A stretch of 27,045 nucleotides of DNA from JAWBOW01 sp038825775 (GTDB taxonomy: Archaea; Nanobdellota; Nanobdellia; Woesearchaeales; WAPY01): the NCBI GenBank assembly GCA_038825775.1, contig JAWBOW010000007.1, positions 1 through 27,045 on the forward strand, written 5' to 3'. Position 1 is the first letter of the stretch; each line of letters opens with the position of its first letter. The notes below the pieces were generated by a model. It searched no databases, had not been told where the DNA came from, and was given only the letters and a program-made list of their open reading frames with translations. The position numbers were made by a program, and so were the translations under genes. Of this stretch, positions 1 to 8,342 are shown piece by piece.

Positions 1-1778
1 TAACTTATAACTTTTATCTCACTCAAATTTAATTTTATATTACTTGGTTTTATTGCAAGTATTCTAAATTTAGGAGCATTTTCAGAAGCAACATCTAATC
101 TTGCATACACTTCTTTTGTTTCAACGCCATTTTGTTCTAAATAATCTTTATAATCAAGAGATGTTCTTAAGCAACTGTATGATAATTCAGCATAAAAATC
201 ATTTGATAAATTTTCCCAATATTGAATGCACGCATAAATTTGTTGTAACGAATAAAAATCATAATAAAAATACTTTATGTTGTATTGTTTTAAAAGTTCC
301 CTTCTTAATGTTTCATTATTTCCGTAAAGAATAATAGCAGCATCTGCTTCTCTCTTATTAGCATCAACAAAAGGACTAGCATGAGTTCTTCTTAAAAAAA
401 TAACCTTTCTTCCTGTTAGGGCATTAAGTGCAAATGATGTTTCTCCATGAGGAGTTATTATAACATCATTATCATCAGTATTTTGAATTATAAAGTTTGC
501 AATCTCAAATTGTGTTTTTGTTAATGTATCAAAATTAAAACCTATTTTTGTCCAACGATCATTCTTGAAATTTTTTATTCCAATAACAAGACCACTTAAA
601 ACTAAAATTACTATGAAGCACAAAACCATTATTTTATAATTCTGATTCTTGTTTAATTTGTAAATAAAAAACATACCAGAAAATGCGAATAAACTTCTTA
701 AAATTCCAAAATTACTTATAAAACCATAATAGCCAAAAGAAGTTTTTATTAACGGTTCTGTAATGTACGGGTGTATTATTCCTAAAAAGCTTGTAATAAA
801 AAATAATTTAATTAAGATATTTCTTTCACTCTTAAAAGAGAATAATGATATAACTCCTAAAAAAACTAAAATTGTAATTATGGTTTGATAAAAGTTTTGG
901 AAATCAAAAAAAACACCTTTTAATGTTTGTAATATAACTATTATTTTTCCTTGGGATCCGTAATAAGCATACTCTTGCCAAGGATTAAGAGTTTTTCCAT
1001 GATAATAAACAATTAATGGTCCATAATAAAGTAATGCTATCGGAACTCCTATAAGAAATATTAAAAAATATTTTTTTATTATTTTAAGTATTTCAATTAA
1101 TTTAGAATACATCTTTTGTTTCTTATGATTTTTAGATTTAAAATTAATTGTGATTTCGTATAAGAATAAGATTGCTAAGAATAATGACATGCTTAAAAAT
1201 GCAGCAACATGGCTTAAACCACTAATTCCTAATATCACACCAACAAGTATGATTCTTAAAAAATCTTTTTTATTATTTAGTTGGTTATTAATTACTAAAT
1301 AAAAACTTAGTGGTTGTAATAATATTAAAGCATAATTGTAAAAAGTTGTTGGCACAGCAACTGGAATTCCAGAGGAATAACTAATAGCAAACAATAATGC
1401 AAATGTTTTATCCTTAAATAAAAACTTCCCTAAAATATAGGAGAATAACATTGAAAGTGCAACAATAACTAGTGGAAATAACATCGCTGCCTTTAAAATA
1501 CTTATAAAGAATATTTTTGAAAATAGGAATATTAGGATATAAAGTAACCAAGGATAGTGTTGCCACTCATTTAGGTAATGTGAGCTTTTAAAAACAGAAC
1601 CGCCATTATAAAGATGCAACACGTTTCCAAAGTGATAATAAACATCCCCCCCATAGAGTGGGCCAGGAAGTTGTTTTAGGCTATTGAGTATTTGAAATTC
1701 ATAAATTAAAATAACGCACAACAAAATTATAAAAGCATAATCTTGCCATTCAAGTTTTATCCTCAAAAAACCACCCAT
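1..1778 (-). CDS. GT-C-type polytopic membrane glycosyltransferase-like protein, C-terminus cut by window edge
   Basis: The reading frame is open from an ATG at 1778 to the left edge (592 codons, no stop seen), so the C-terminus is missing. The protein starts MGGFLRIKLEW, has a membrane segment at about residues 14-30, then a first outer loop with GGDVYYHF at 43-50; D45 is the likely metal or substrate aspartate of a GT-C fold. Many hydrophobic segments follow to about residue 400, then a soluble, probably extracytoplasmic domain from 401 onward. That is the GT-C/STT3-like layout. I do not recognise the exact family. It lies 167 bp downstream of aglB on the same strand, which suggests a role in glycan or lipid-linked sugar assembly (inference). 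A TATA-like box near 1816-1826 suggests its own promoter. A TTG at 1766 preceded by GGTGG is an alternative start. Confidence 0.8.
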   Translation of the reverse strand, partial: MGGFLRIKLEWQDYAFIILLCVILIYEFQILNSLKQLPGPLYGGDVYYHFGNVLHLYNGGSVFKSSHYLNEWQHYPWLLYILIFLFSKIFFISILKAAMLFPLVIVALSMLFSYILGKFLFKDKTFALLFAISYSSGIPVAVPTTFYNYALILLQPLSFYLVINNQLNNKKDFLRIILVGVILGISGLSHVAAFLSMSLFLAILFLYEITINFKSKNHKKQKMYSKLIEILKIIKKYFLIFLIGVPIALLYYGPLIVYYHGKTLNPWQEYAYYGSQGKIIVILQTLKGVFFDFQNFYQTIITILVFLGVISLFSFKSERNILIKLFFITSFLGIIHPYITEPLIKTSFGYYGFISNFGILRSLFAFSGMFFIYKLNKNQNYKIMVLCFIVILVLSGLVIGIKNFKNDRWTKIGFNFDTLTKTQFEIANFIIQNTDDNDVIITPHGETSFALNALTGRKVIFLRRTHASPFVDANKREADAAIILYGNNETLRRELLKQYNIKYFYYDFYSLQQIYACIQYWENLSNDFYAELSYSCLRTSLDYKDYLEQNGVETKEVYARLDVASENAPKFRILAIKPSNIKLNLSEIKVIS

Positions 1779-1945
1779 AAAATATTTTGCTAAAAATCTT
1801 TTAATCTTAAAAAATATTATTTATATCTTAAAATTTTTTATTTTTTCTTTTGTTTTGCATTTCACAATAACTTTTCACAAAAATATAACAACAATTATTT
1901 TAATTTTGAATTTATAAATTTTGTTTTTTTTCTTTTTATTCTTTC

Positions 1946-4900
1946 TTATTTAATTCTTAAAACTCTTACCTTAAATATTAGTGTTTTATTAGCAAGTTCT
2001 CCTTCTTTATAACCTTCTTCTGGACTTACAACAATTATTTTTTCTTGGCCAACACTCATTCCTAAAACGCCTTTGTCAAAACCACTAATTACTTGTCCAG
2101 AACCAACTTTAAATTCTAAAGGACTCCTAAACAGGTAATCTTTAAAATTAGAGTCCTTTGTTATGTTTAACCTTTCAAAATTCTTTATTGAGGAATCAAA
2201 AACAGTTCCATTCTCAAAATAACCAATGTAATCCACAACAACATAATCACCATTACTAACAATCTCTTTTGGTTTCCAACTTACATTCCAAACATAAACA
2301 TTTGTTCCAAAAACTCCTGACTCGTGAGCATAAAGCTTGAAGTGATTAAGACCAACACCATCCATAAAGTATAATCTAGTAAATAAGCTCTTAGAAACTT
2401 CTTTTGAACACCAAAAAGCCATTGGTTGTTCTTTATTCAACAAGATAACAATTGTGTAAGGAAACTCTGAGTTGTTGAATTCCTTTTCTATTATTCCATC
2501 GTTTGTTGCAAAAACAACAGATAATGGCTTAATATTTCTATTACCTGTTGGAATGCTAACATCTAATTTTTCCAAATCAACAACACTTGGCAAGTACTGG
2601 CCTTGAAGTGTGTTTATGCAATTGAGTTTTGTATCATTAACAATAGAGCATGTTGTTAGTCCTGTTATAAATCCTGGCCAAGGAGAAACCCAAGCTTCCT
2701 CTTCTCTTGAACTTAATATTAAGATTTCATTATAGTATCTTTTAGCTTCTTCTGGGCTTATATTCAAGTTTTGTACTAAGTAATCAATAGAGTTTTTACC
2801 CCTTGTTTTTACAGCATTAAGTATTTTTGCTTTTTTAAAATCCCAAAGCCCAAAGTGAGCCCAAACATTTGCTTTTCCAATCATATCCTCACTTGTTATC
2901 AAATAATTCTCAGGTGGTTCGCAGTGAGTATAGTTTAATATCTTAACAATTCTTTCCTCACTAAAACCAATTTCTTTGAGGTAATCAGAAGCATTTTCCT
3001 TGCTCATCATTATAATCTTTCTAACAACACCTACAGAAATTTCAGTATCATTAAATTCTTTATCAACTTCTTCAAAAGCGTTGTTAGAACCACAATCAAG
3101 CATTCTCAAAATAGCAACGCTCTCATCCTCATTATCACTCACTAATAACCTGCCAAGCCAATAAGCTTGTGGAGAGTTTTGAGAAGCTCCGTCTGCAGTG
3201 ACACTTCTATTTGCAAAGTACTTAAACCAATGTCCAAAATCCCACCAAGAGTTTATTATTGCATTACTACTGGCGTTCTCGTTAATTTTTGTTAGAGCAT
3301 TATACCATGTTTTATTTATGCTTGGCATGAATGTTCTTCCAGCTTCTATTCCTGCTTTTACAGGAACAATCATTAGAACTAGTATAAATGCAAAAACAAT
3401 GATTTTTAAAACACTATCATTCTTTAATGAGAATGTCTTTGAAAGCCATTTTCCAGAGAACTCAACAAGAAGCCCTAATTCTATTCCCAAGAGTATTGTA
3501 GCAACAGGCATTAGCAGAACTAAAAATCTTATTCCAACTAAGCTTGCATAAATAGCAACACTAAGCCAAACAAAAAAGATTATTGGTAAGAGCAAATGAT
3601 GAATTATTTTCTCATGTTCTTTCTTTTTTAAAGCAATAAGGAATAAACCAAAGAATAAGACTAAAACAATCATTATTTGTATGAATTTAGAACTATAACC
3701 GTTACCCAAAGCTCCTAATATTTCATTCCAACTTCCTGGATTAAGCTCAGCGACTGTTGTAAAAATATTAGGCCACAATGTTTGCTTTACACTTGCTTTT
3801 AATTCTTTTGATCTTATTGCTTCTATTGGTGCATCAAAATAAGTGCTTGGACTCCTAAATAAACTAACAAACACAAAAGAAGAAAACAAGTATGTTAAAA
3901 TAATTAGTGCATACTTTATTGTATTTTTTTCTTTAAAGAATTCTTTTATTCTTAAAAAACTGTTTCTTTTTGTTAAGAACAAATAAATAAATATTATTAA
4001 CAAGTAAAGCACAAAAGAAATTCCTAAAATATCAAACAAATACCACCAACCATTCCATGATAATGCAAAAAGCCCTGTGAAAAAACCACTTAAAGAAGCA
4101 TAAACTAATCTTGTTTTATTATCTTTAGCATATAGTGCTTCTATAAAAGCCCAAATTATCAGCAATGGAAATAAAACATTGTAAATATCATCATCAGAAC
4201 CAGCAGTTCTTCTTATTAAAAAAGCATTAACAGTTATTAGCAGTGATGCTAAAAAACCACCATACTTTCCAGCAACCCTATTTCCAATCAAAAAAGCTAG
4301 TATTGCAATAACAATTGACAGAATTACAGGAACATAAAATGATGCCTGCATTAATGTTAAGTCCTTTTCAAAAGGTTTTAGCATCTTATAAACAAAGAAT
4401 ATCATGTAAGGATGGATTGCAGGATAAGCATATGTCCCAATAGGAGCAACCATTAACTTATCATATGGTTTTCCATCTCTTATTTCATCACCATACATTC
4501 CTTTTTCTAATAAGTTTCTTGCATATCTTAACCAATGATAAGAATCTAAATCACCCAAAAAAACATATGTTTTGTTATTACTTTGATATTGGAATTCTTT
4601 TTTTAAGTATTCTGCAGTTTGTCTAATTTGGGTTTCTATTTGTTCTTTGTTTGTTTTAAGCAATTCATTAAAATTATTTTCAACATAAGCATTCTTTTGT
4701 TCTTCTGGTAAATTAGGAAATTGTTTGTCAATTTGACTTCTTAAATTTTGTTTTATCTGAAAATAAACATGATTCCTTGAAATATCATCCACAATTCCAA
4801 GTTTTGTTGGCAATAATCTAATATATAAAGTAAATATAATAATCAAAGCAATTATTATTAAGTTTAAGTTTTTTGACAATAATTTCTTTGTTTTTTTTAA

Positions 4901-5041
4901 ATCAAACTTTAACTCCTCTTCAACATCTTCTTCCTCAGAATGTTTTTTTCTGTTTTCTTCTTTTCTTTCTATTTTTTTGCTCTTTTTCTTTTTAAAAGGA
5001 TTTAGTTTTGAAAAGTCAATACTTATTTCTTCTTCCTGCAT
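1946..5041 (-). CDS. aglB: AglB/STT3 oligosaccharyltransferase with C-terminal FKBP prolyl isomerase domain
   Basis: This is the catalytic subunit of archaeal N-glycosylation: it moves a dolichol-linked glycan onto Asn of N-x-S/T sites outside the membrane. Numbering is from an upstream in-frame ATG at 5056; I prefer the ATG at 5041 (residue 6) because GGTGGTGG lies just before it. Residues 1-60 are a charged cytosolic tail, TM1 is about 64-80, and the first acidic motif GDLDSYHW is at 168-175. Further motifs are SDDD at 287-290, TVAE at 434-437, GIRF at 509-512 (sequon-recognition Arg) and the signature WWDFG at 604-608. About a dozen membrane segments end near 570, followed by the globular domain. 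Residues about 935-1036 form an FKBP domain, an unusual fusion. About 88 residues separate TM1 from the first acidic motif, longer than the usual short loop. It is divergent from the surface-protein genes starting at 5319. Confidence 0.95.
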   Translation of the reverse strand: MQEEEISIDFSKLNPFKKKKSKKIERKEENRKKHSEEEDVEEELKFDLKKTKKLLSKNLNLIIIALIIIFTLYIRLLPTKLGIVDDISRNHVYFQIKQNLRSQIDKQFPNLPEEQKNAYVENNFNELLKTNKEQIETQIRQTAEYLKKEFQYQSNNKTYVFLGDLDSYHWLRYARNLLEKGMYGDEIRDGKPYDKLMVAPIGTYAYPAIHPYMIFFVYKMLKPFEKDLTLMQASFYVPVILSIVIAILAFLIGNRVAGKYGGFLASLLITVNAFLIRRTAGSDDDIYNVLFPLLIIWAFIEALYAKDNKTRLVYASLSGFFTGLFALSWNGWWYLFDILGISFVLYLLIIFIYLFLTKRNSFLRIKEFFKEKNTIKYALIILTYLFSSFVFVSLFRSPSTYFDAPIEAIRSKELKASVKQTLWPNIFTTVAELNPGSWNEILGALGNGYSSKFIQIMIVLVLFFGLFLIALKKKEHEKIIHHLLLPIIFFVWLSVAIYASLVGIRFLVLLMPVATILLGIELGLLVEFSGKWLSKTFSLKNDSVLKIIVFAFILVLMIVPVKAGIEAGRTFMPSINKTWYNALTKINENASSNAIINSWWDFGHWFKYFANRSVTADGASQNSPQAYWLGRLLVSDNEDESVAILRMLDCGSNNAFEEVDKEFNDTEISVGVVRKIIMMSKENASDYLKEIGFSEERIVKILNYTHCEPPENYLITSEDMIGKANVWAHFGLWDFKKAKILNAVKTRGKNSIDYLVQNLNISPEEAKRYYNEILILSSREEEAWVSPWPGFITGLTTCSIVNDTKLNCINTLQGQYLPSVVDLEKLDVSIPTGNRNIKPLSVVFATNDGIIEKEFNNSEFPYTIVILLNKEQPMAFWCSKEVSKSLFTRLYFMDGVGLNHFKLYAHESGVFGTNVYVWNVSWKPKEIVSNGDYVVVDYIGYFENGTVFDSSIKNFERLNITKDSNFKDYLFRSPLEFKVGSGQVISGFDKGVLGMSVGQEKIIVVSPEEGYKEGELANKTLIFKVRVLRIK
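1949..2254 (-). other. FKBP-type peptidyl-prolyl isomerase domain fused to AglB
   Basis: The last ~102 residues of the AglB protein read as an FKBP: VVVDYIGYFENGTVFDSS at the start, then PLEFKVGSGQVISGFDKG, then SVGQEKIIVVSPEEGY and a closing strand TLIFKVRVL. The positions that line the FKBP pocket are present: Tyr in DYIGY, the Phe-Asp pair in TVFDSS, Val-Ile in GQVISGF, Tyr in EEGYKEG and Phe in LIFKV. The pocket-floor Trp is Phe, as is common outside eukaryotes. The reading frame continues unbroken from the STT3 globular domain, so this is one protein. Being C-terminal to the extracytoplasmic domain of AglB, it should sit outside the membrane beside the glycosylation site. Confidence 0.9.
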
Positions 5042-5248
5042 TAAAACCACCACCAAAAATAATTTTGTGCTTAAATATTAAAAATTTTATTTTTTAATTA
5101 TTTTTTAATAGTGTTTTAATTTATTCTTTATTAATCTTACCTTTATTTTGCTTTTTATTTTTGATTTTTTTGATTTTTTATTCATATTTTAGCTTTCAAC
5201 TGCTTAGAAAGAAATAAAAAAAGAAAATAGCACTCAAAAATAGTAAAA

Positions 5249-5258
5249 TTTATAAATA
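5249..5258 (+). promoter_or_regulatory. TATA box for the 5319-6215 genes
   Basis: TTTATAAATA preceded by an A-rich BRE-like stretch lies in the 262-bp gap divergent from aglB. Transcription would start near 5278, giving a ~40-nt leader with a Shine-Dalgarno-like GGAGAGG at 5306-5312 before the ATG at 5319. A leader plus Shine-Dalgarno contrasts with the leaderless look of many other genes here and suggests strong translation. Confidence 0.55.
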
Positions 5259-5318
5259 AGTGAATGTTAGTATGAGATTTGATACTTAAAAGCAAACAAA
5301 AGAGCGGAGAGGATAAAA

Positions 5319-5549
5319 ATGGAAGATGTTTCTAAAACAACCTTAGCAATTTTGCTTGTTCTTACAATAATTCTTTCAATTATTGGAACTTGGACAACAA
5401 TATCAACACTAAATAAAGTTGGTCATAAGGAAGAGCAAAAATACAATAATAACGGAATTGTTTCTTTAACAATAGCAAAACCACAAGATGAAGGCTTTAA
5501 AGAAGCAAGAGTAAGCCTTTCTATTGTAAAAGAAGAAAAAGGAGGTTAA
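5319..5549 (+). CDS. Small membrane-anchored protein, paralogous N-terminus to the next gene
   Basis: A 76-aa protein with one hydrophobic segment at about residues 8-28 after a short N-terminus, then a short extracytoplasmic part. Its first 36 residues resemble those of the following 220-aa protein (KTTLAILLVLTIILSIIGT versus NRTLAVLLVLALAISIFGT). Residues 45-55, NGIVSLTIAKP, match TGITNLTIAST of the 220-aa protein and SGLIHLCIGKP of the 858-aa protein. It therefore looks like the shared N-terminal surface-protein module with almost nothing after it. It is either a small envelope component or a shortened paralogue. It is translated from GGAGAGG at 5306-5312 and followed after 3 nt by the next gene, so the two form an operon. 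Biochemical function unknown. Confidence 0.8.
   Translation: MEDVSKTTLAILLVLTIILSIIGTWTTISTLNKVGHKEEQKYNNNGIVSLTIAKPQDEGFKEARVSLSIVKEEKGG
5541..5546 (+). promoter_or_regulatory. Perfect Shine-Dalgarno for the 220-aa surface protein
   Basis: GGAGGT lies at the end of the 76-aa coding region, 6 nt before the ATG at 5553. It is the strongest ribosome binding site in this block, consistent with an abundant product. Confidence 0.75.
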
Positions 5550-5552
5550 AAA

Positions 5553-6215
5553 ATGGTAAAGGAAATATCTAATAGAACATTAGCTGTGCTTTTGGTTTTG
5601 GCATTGGCAATATCTATATTTGGAACTTTTCTAAGTTTGCAAAAAATTTCAAGATTAGGAGTAACTGGTTTTGCAACAACAGGTATAACTAATTTGACAA
5701 TAGCAAGCACAAAATCGATTAATGTTCAAGTTGCGAATATTGATTTTGGTTCTGGTTATGCAACAGCTGGAACAACGTGTGTTATGGAAAGTAACGCAAC
5801 TGGCCCAGAAACAAACTGTAATGGGGTTGGTAGTGCAGGGATTGATTGGAACGAAAGACCATTACAAAACTATGGTGGGAATCCTTACTTTGTTATAAAT
5901 AATACAGGTAACGTGAATACAAATGTTAGTGTTAATGCTACAGATGATGCAACAGAATGGATTGGAAATTATGCTAATGTTGGTGCTTGGATTGCAGGAC
6001 ACGAGTCAACACAATCACCAGATGCTTGCGGAACAATAAATACAGAATATCAAACATTAGGAAAAGGCACACCAGTTGTTATATGTACAGGAACAGGATT
6101 AAATTGGGTGGATGGAAACGACACAGTATATGCTGCTGTTAAAGTAAGTATTCCATCATCAGTTCCTCCAGGAACTAATAAACACACAACAGTAACATTT
6201 TACACATTACCATAA
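5553..6215 (+). CDS. Secreted or membrane-anchored surface protein (220 aa), candidate abundant envelope protein
   Basis: A short N-terminus and hydrophobic segment at about 9-28 are followed by GVTGFATTGITNLTIAS (residues 36-52) and a Gly/Asn/Thr-rich, beta-type region with Cys residues and several sequons (NLT, NAT, NNT, NVS, NDT). I see no enzymatic motif. The TGFA motif just after the membrane segment recurs as TGQA in the 1492-aa protein and as SGRV in the 858-aa protein. Strong Shine-Dalgarno, low-complexity surface composition and position next to aglB suggest a well-expressed surface protein and AglB substrate (inference). The N-terminus is not a convincing type IV pilin or archaellin signal because no clear class III cleavage site precedes the hydrophobic stretch. 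It ends with no C-terminal anchor, so the N-terminal segment either anchors it or is cleaved. Confidence 0.8.
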   Translation: MVKEISNRTLAVLLVLALAISIFGTFLSLQKISRLGVTGFATTGITNLTIASTKSINVQVANIDFGSGYATAGTTCVMESNATGPETNCNGVGSAGIDWNERPLQNYGGNPYFVINNTGNVNTNVSVNATDDATEWIGNYANVGAWIAGHESTQSPDACGTINTEYQTLGKGTPVVICTGTGLNWVDGNDTVYAAVKVSIPSSVPPGTNKHTTVTFYTLP

Positions 6216-6481
6216 AAGAATTTTTTATTTTTTTTATATTCTTAATTTTTAAGGAGGACAGATTTTTTGGAGTAAAAAAATTTTATAATTAAAAATAATA
6301 AAAGTTTTTAAAAACACTTGAAGAATAATTTTTTTATCTTAGTAATTTTGATTTAGAATCTTAAAAATCCATTTTTTATTAAACTATTAGGGAAAAGTTG
6401 AGTAAAAAATGTTAATAAAAAATATATTTTTTTAAAATTTTAGCAAATTTAGCAAATAAAATAAAAAAGAGCTGTTTTAAA
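6216..6481. other. 266-bp AT-rich intergenic region with an orphan Shine-Dalgarno
   Basis: No gene of meaningful length is visible. It holds T-rich stretches after 6216 that could terminate the upstream operon. AAGGAGGACAG at 6251-6261 leads only to a two-codon TTG-GAG-stop at 6267-6275. AT-rich sequence around 6415-6435 could serve as promoter for the 395-aa gene. Confidence 0.5.
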
Positions 6482-7669
6482 ATGAAGGATCAATGTTTTG
6501 CAAAAACCCTTTTGATTTTTTTATTATTTATTGTCATATCAAAAAATGTTTTTTGTATTGGATTAACTCCTTCAGATATTCTTGTTTATTACGAACCTGA
6601 TAAGGAAGTAACTTTAAACTATGCAGTTAGCAACACCCTTGATTTTGGAATAAATGCATCATTATTTATTACTGGAAATTTATCAGAGTATTTTCAATTA
6701 AGCACAAACAATGTTTTTTTAGGGCCTAAAGAAGCAAAGCCATTTACTTTAAAATATAAGCTTCCTTATGGTTTAAGCCCGGGAGTTTATGTTGTTTATT
6801 TAAATGCTCTTGAAATAAGAGAACAAACAAATCAAGGCATAGGAGCAAGGGCTTCTGTAATTGACAAAATAATAATAAGGGTTCCTGAAAAGGGAAAGTA
6901 TATTGAAGCAAACTTAAGAGTTGATGATGTTGAAATTAATAAGACAACAACTGCTTATGTTGAAATTTCAAATTTTGGAGAGGAAACAATAAACTCTTTA
7001 TACGCAGAAGTTGAGTTTTTAACACTAGACAATAAAACAATTTCAAAAGCAAGAACTTCAAGCTATAATTCTCTAAAGACCTTTGAAAAAACAACTCTAA
7101 AAGCAAGTTTTGATACAACAGGTCTTGAAAAGGCAACATACAAAGCAATGGCAATTGTTTATTATGATTCTTTATCTAAAGAAACAAACTATGCAAATTT
7201 TAGAATTGGAAGTGTTGAGATTAAAATAATCAATTTTACAAGAAAAGCATATGAGGGAATAATAAACAAGTTTAATGTTACAGTTGAGAACAAGTGGAAC
7301 ACGCCTGTTAATTTTAGTTTAGAAGTTTTAATAAAAATGAATAACAAAACAGTCCAAACAATAAATTTTTATCCAACTTTATTAAAACCATTCGAAACAA
7401 AAACACTTAATTCTTATTTGGACGCAACAAATTTAGAACTAGGAGTTTATGAAGTTGAAGCAAACGCATACTACAATAATATGAAAGACACTCTTCTTGG
7501 AAATCTTGAAATTGTTGAGTTACCAAAGGAAAAACTTGAAGCATTCAATTATTCTTATATCTTTGGAATTCTATTGCTCTTAATTATTCTCAATGTTTTT
7601 TGGTTCGCTATAATGAAAAAGAAAACTTCAAAAAAGGATTCTACAGATGAAGAAAAAGAACAGAAATAA
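6482..7669 (+). CDS. Secreted, membrane-anchored beta-sandwich surface protein (395 aa)
   Basis: A signal peptide at about residues 5-26 (LLIFLLFIVIS...VFC) is followed by IGLTPSDILVYYEP, the start typical of archaeal adhesion-like beta-sandwich proteins. Two or three CARDB/COG1470-like repeats follow, recognisable by NFGEETINSLYAEVEF and the parallel phrases TTGLEKATYKAMAIVYYD and ATNLELGVYEVEANAYYN. A single membrane segment near 358-377 and a charged cytosolic tail close the protein. Several N-x-S/T sites make it a likely AglB substrate. No catalytic motif is visible. It is followed after 14 nt by the 164-aa gene, so they are probably co-transcribed. Role inferred: envelope scaffold or adhesion protein. 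Confidence 0.85.
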   Translation: MKDQCFAKTLLIFLLFIVISKNVFCIGLTPSDILVYYEPDKEVTLNYAVSNTLDFGINASLFITGNLSEYFQLSTNNVFLGPKEAKPFTLKYKLPYGLSPGVYVVYLNALEIREQTNQGIGARASVIDKIIIRVPEKGKYIEANLRVDDVEINKTTTAYVEISNFGEETINSLYAEVEFLTLDNKTISKARTSSYNSLKTFEKTTLKASFDTTGLEKATYKAMAIVYYDSLSKETNYANFRIGSVEIKIINFTRKAYEGIINKFNVTVENKWNTPVNFSLEVLIKMNNKTVQTINFYPTLLKPFETKTLNSYLDATNLELGVYEVEANAYYNNMKDTLLGNLEIVELPKEKLEAFNYSYIFGILLLLIILNVFWFAIMKKKTSKKDSTDEEKEQK

Positions 7670-7683
7670 ATAATTTTTTTAAA

Positions 7684-8178
7684 ATGAAAAGCAGAAGTAA
7701 GAATAAAAACAAAAAGATTAACATTTTTTTATTTTTTGTTGAGAAAAACCAGAAATTCCTTATTGTCTTGTTTTCTATTGCAGTAATTCTTCTTTCAATC
7801 TTCTTAATAAAAATTTTTTCATTGCAAAAAAGTTTAAGCCAAAAATATTTTGAGCAAAGGGTTCCTATTTCAATAATTGTTGGATCTTCAAGCACAATCT
7901 TTGTTAATGCACAAACAGACGCTTTTCACTTAGGAGGAGGACCTCCTGGTTCTACAATAACAAATAACTTTAATATAACAAACATTATTGATAGAAATAT
8001 TCTTGTAAGAATTTATGTAAACGGCTCAATAAGAGAATGGGTTGTTTTTTCAGAAAACAATTTTGTCTTAAAGCCAGGAGAAACAAAGAACATCATTCTA
8101 ACTGTAAATATACCAAGTGACGCTCTTGCCCAAGTTTATAACGATAGTTTTGTTGTAATAAAACAATCTATAATATAA
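7684..8178 (+). CDS. Single-pass membrane protein with small extracytoplasmic beta domain (164 aa)
   Basis: A basic cytosolic start (many Lys and Asn in residues 1-25) precedes one membrane segment at about 26-45, giving a type II orientation, and then a short beta-sandwich-like domain. Recognisable pieces are NNFNITNI, ILVRIYVNGSIREW and LKPGETKNIILTVNIP, a strand-loop-strand pattern common in archaeal surface immunoglobulin-like domains. Sequons occur at NIT, NGS and NDS. It lacks a clear Shine-Dalgarno and lies 14 nt after the 395-aa gene, so it is probably translated from the same mRNA. No family name can be assigned from the sequence alone. Confidence 0.75.
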   Translation: MKSRSKNKNKKINIFLFFVEKNQKFLIVLFSIAVILLSIFLIKIFSLQKSLSQKYFEQRVPISIIVGSSSTIFVNAQTDAFHLGGGPPGSTITNNFNITNIIDRNILVRIYVNGSIREWVVFSENNFVLKPGETKNIILTVNIPSDALAQVYNDSFVVIKQSII

Positions 8179-8238
8179 GTCATTAGATTCCAATTTAATT
8201 TTTTGATAATTATTTTCTTGTTTTTTTATACACAATGG

Positions 8239-8265
8239 ATACTGATTGGTAGCTTTGATCAGTAT
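8239..8265. repeat. Inverted repeat ATACTGAT - 11 nt - ATCAGTAT
   Basis: Perfect 8-nt arms at 8239-8246 and 8258-8265 flank an 11-nt spacer, upstream of the ribbon-helix-helix regulator gene. It could be a distal operator or a hairpin at the end of the upstream transcript. No T-run follows directly, so a hairpin terminator is less likely. Confidence 0.55.
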
Positions 8266-8280
8266 TCTGAGTATCATAAA

Positions 8281-8297
8281 TATATCAAAATGATATA
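8281..8297. promoter_or_regulatory. Putative RHH operator, distal copy
   Basis: TATATCA-AAA-TGATATA is a perfect 7-3-7 inverted repeat. Its core TATCA-AAW-TGATA recurs at 8357-8369, 74 bp downstream (about seven helical turns). Two-fold repeats of this size are typical of ribbon-helix-helix dimer sites, and the regulator gene starts at 8374. Binding by this regulator is inference. Confidence 0.6.
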
Positions 8298-8342
8298 TTA
8301 AATAAATATACTTAATGTTTTTTTATAATAAATAAAGAAAGA

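Noticed and set aside
101..334. Plus-strand open frame of 77 codons at the left edge
   Set aside because: It lies opposite the long minus-strand GT-C reading frame and its translation is low-complexity without domain character.
5553..5660. Type IV pilin or archaellin signal in the 220-aa protein
   Set aside because: No charged segment followed by a class III cleavage site before the hydrophobic stretch; the motif after it (VTGFA) is of another kind.
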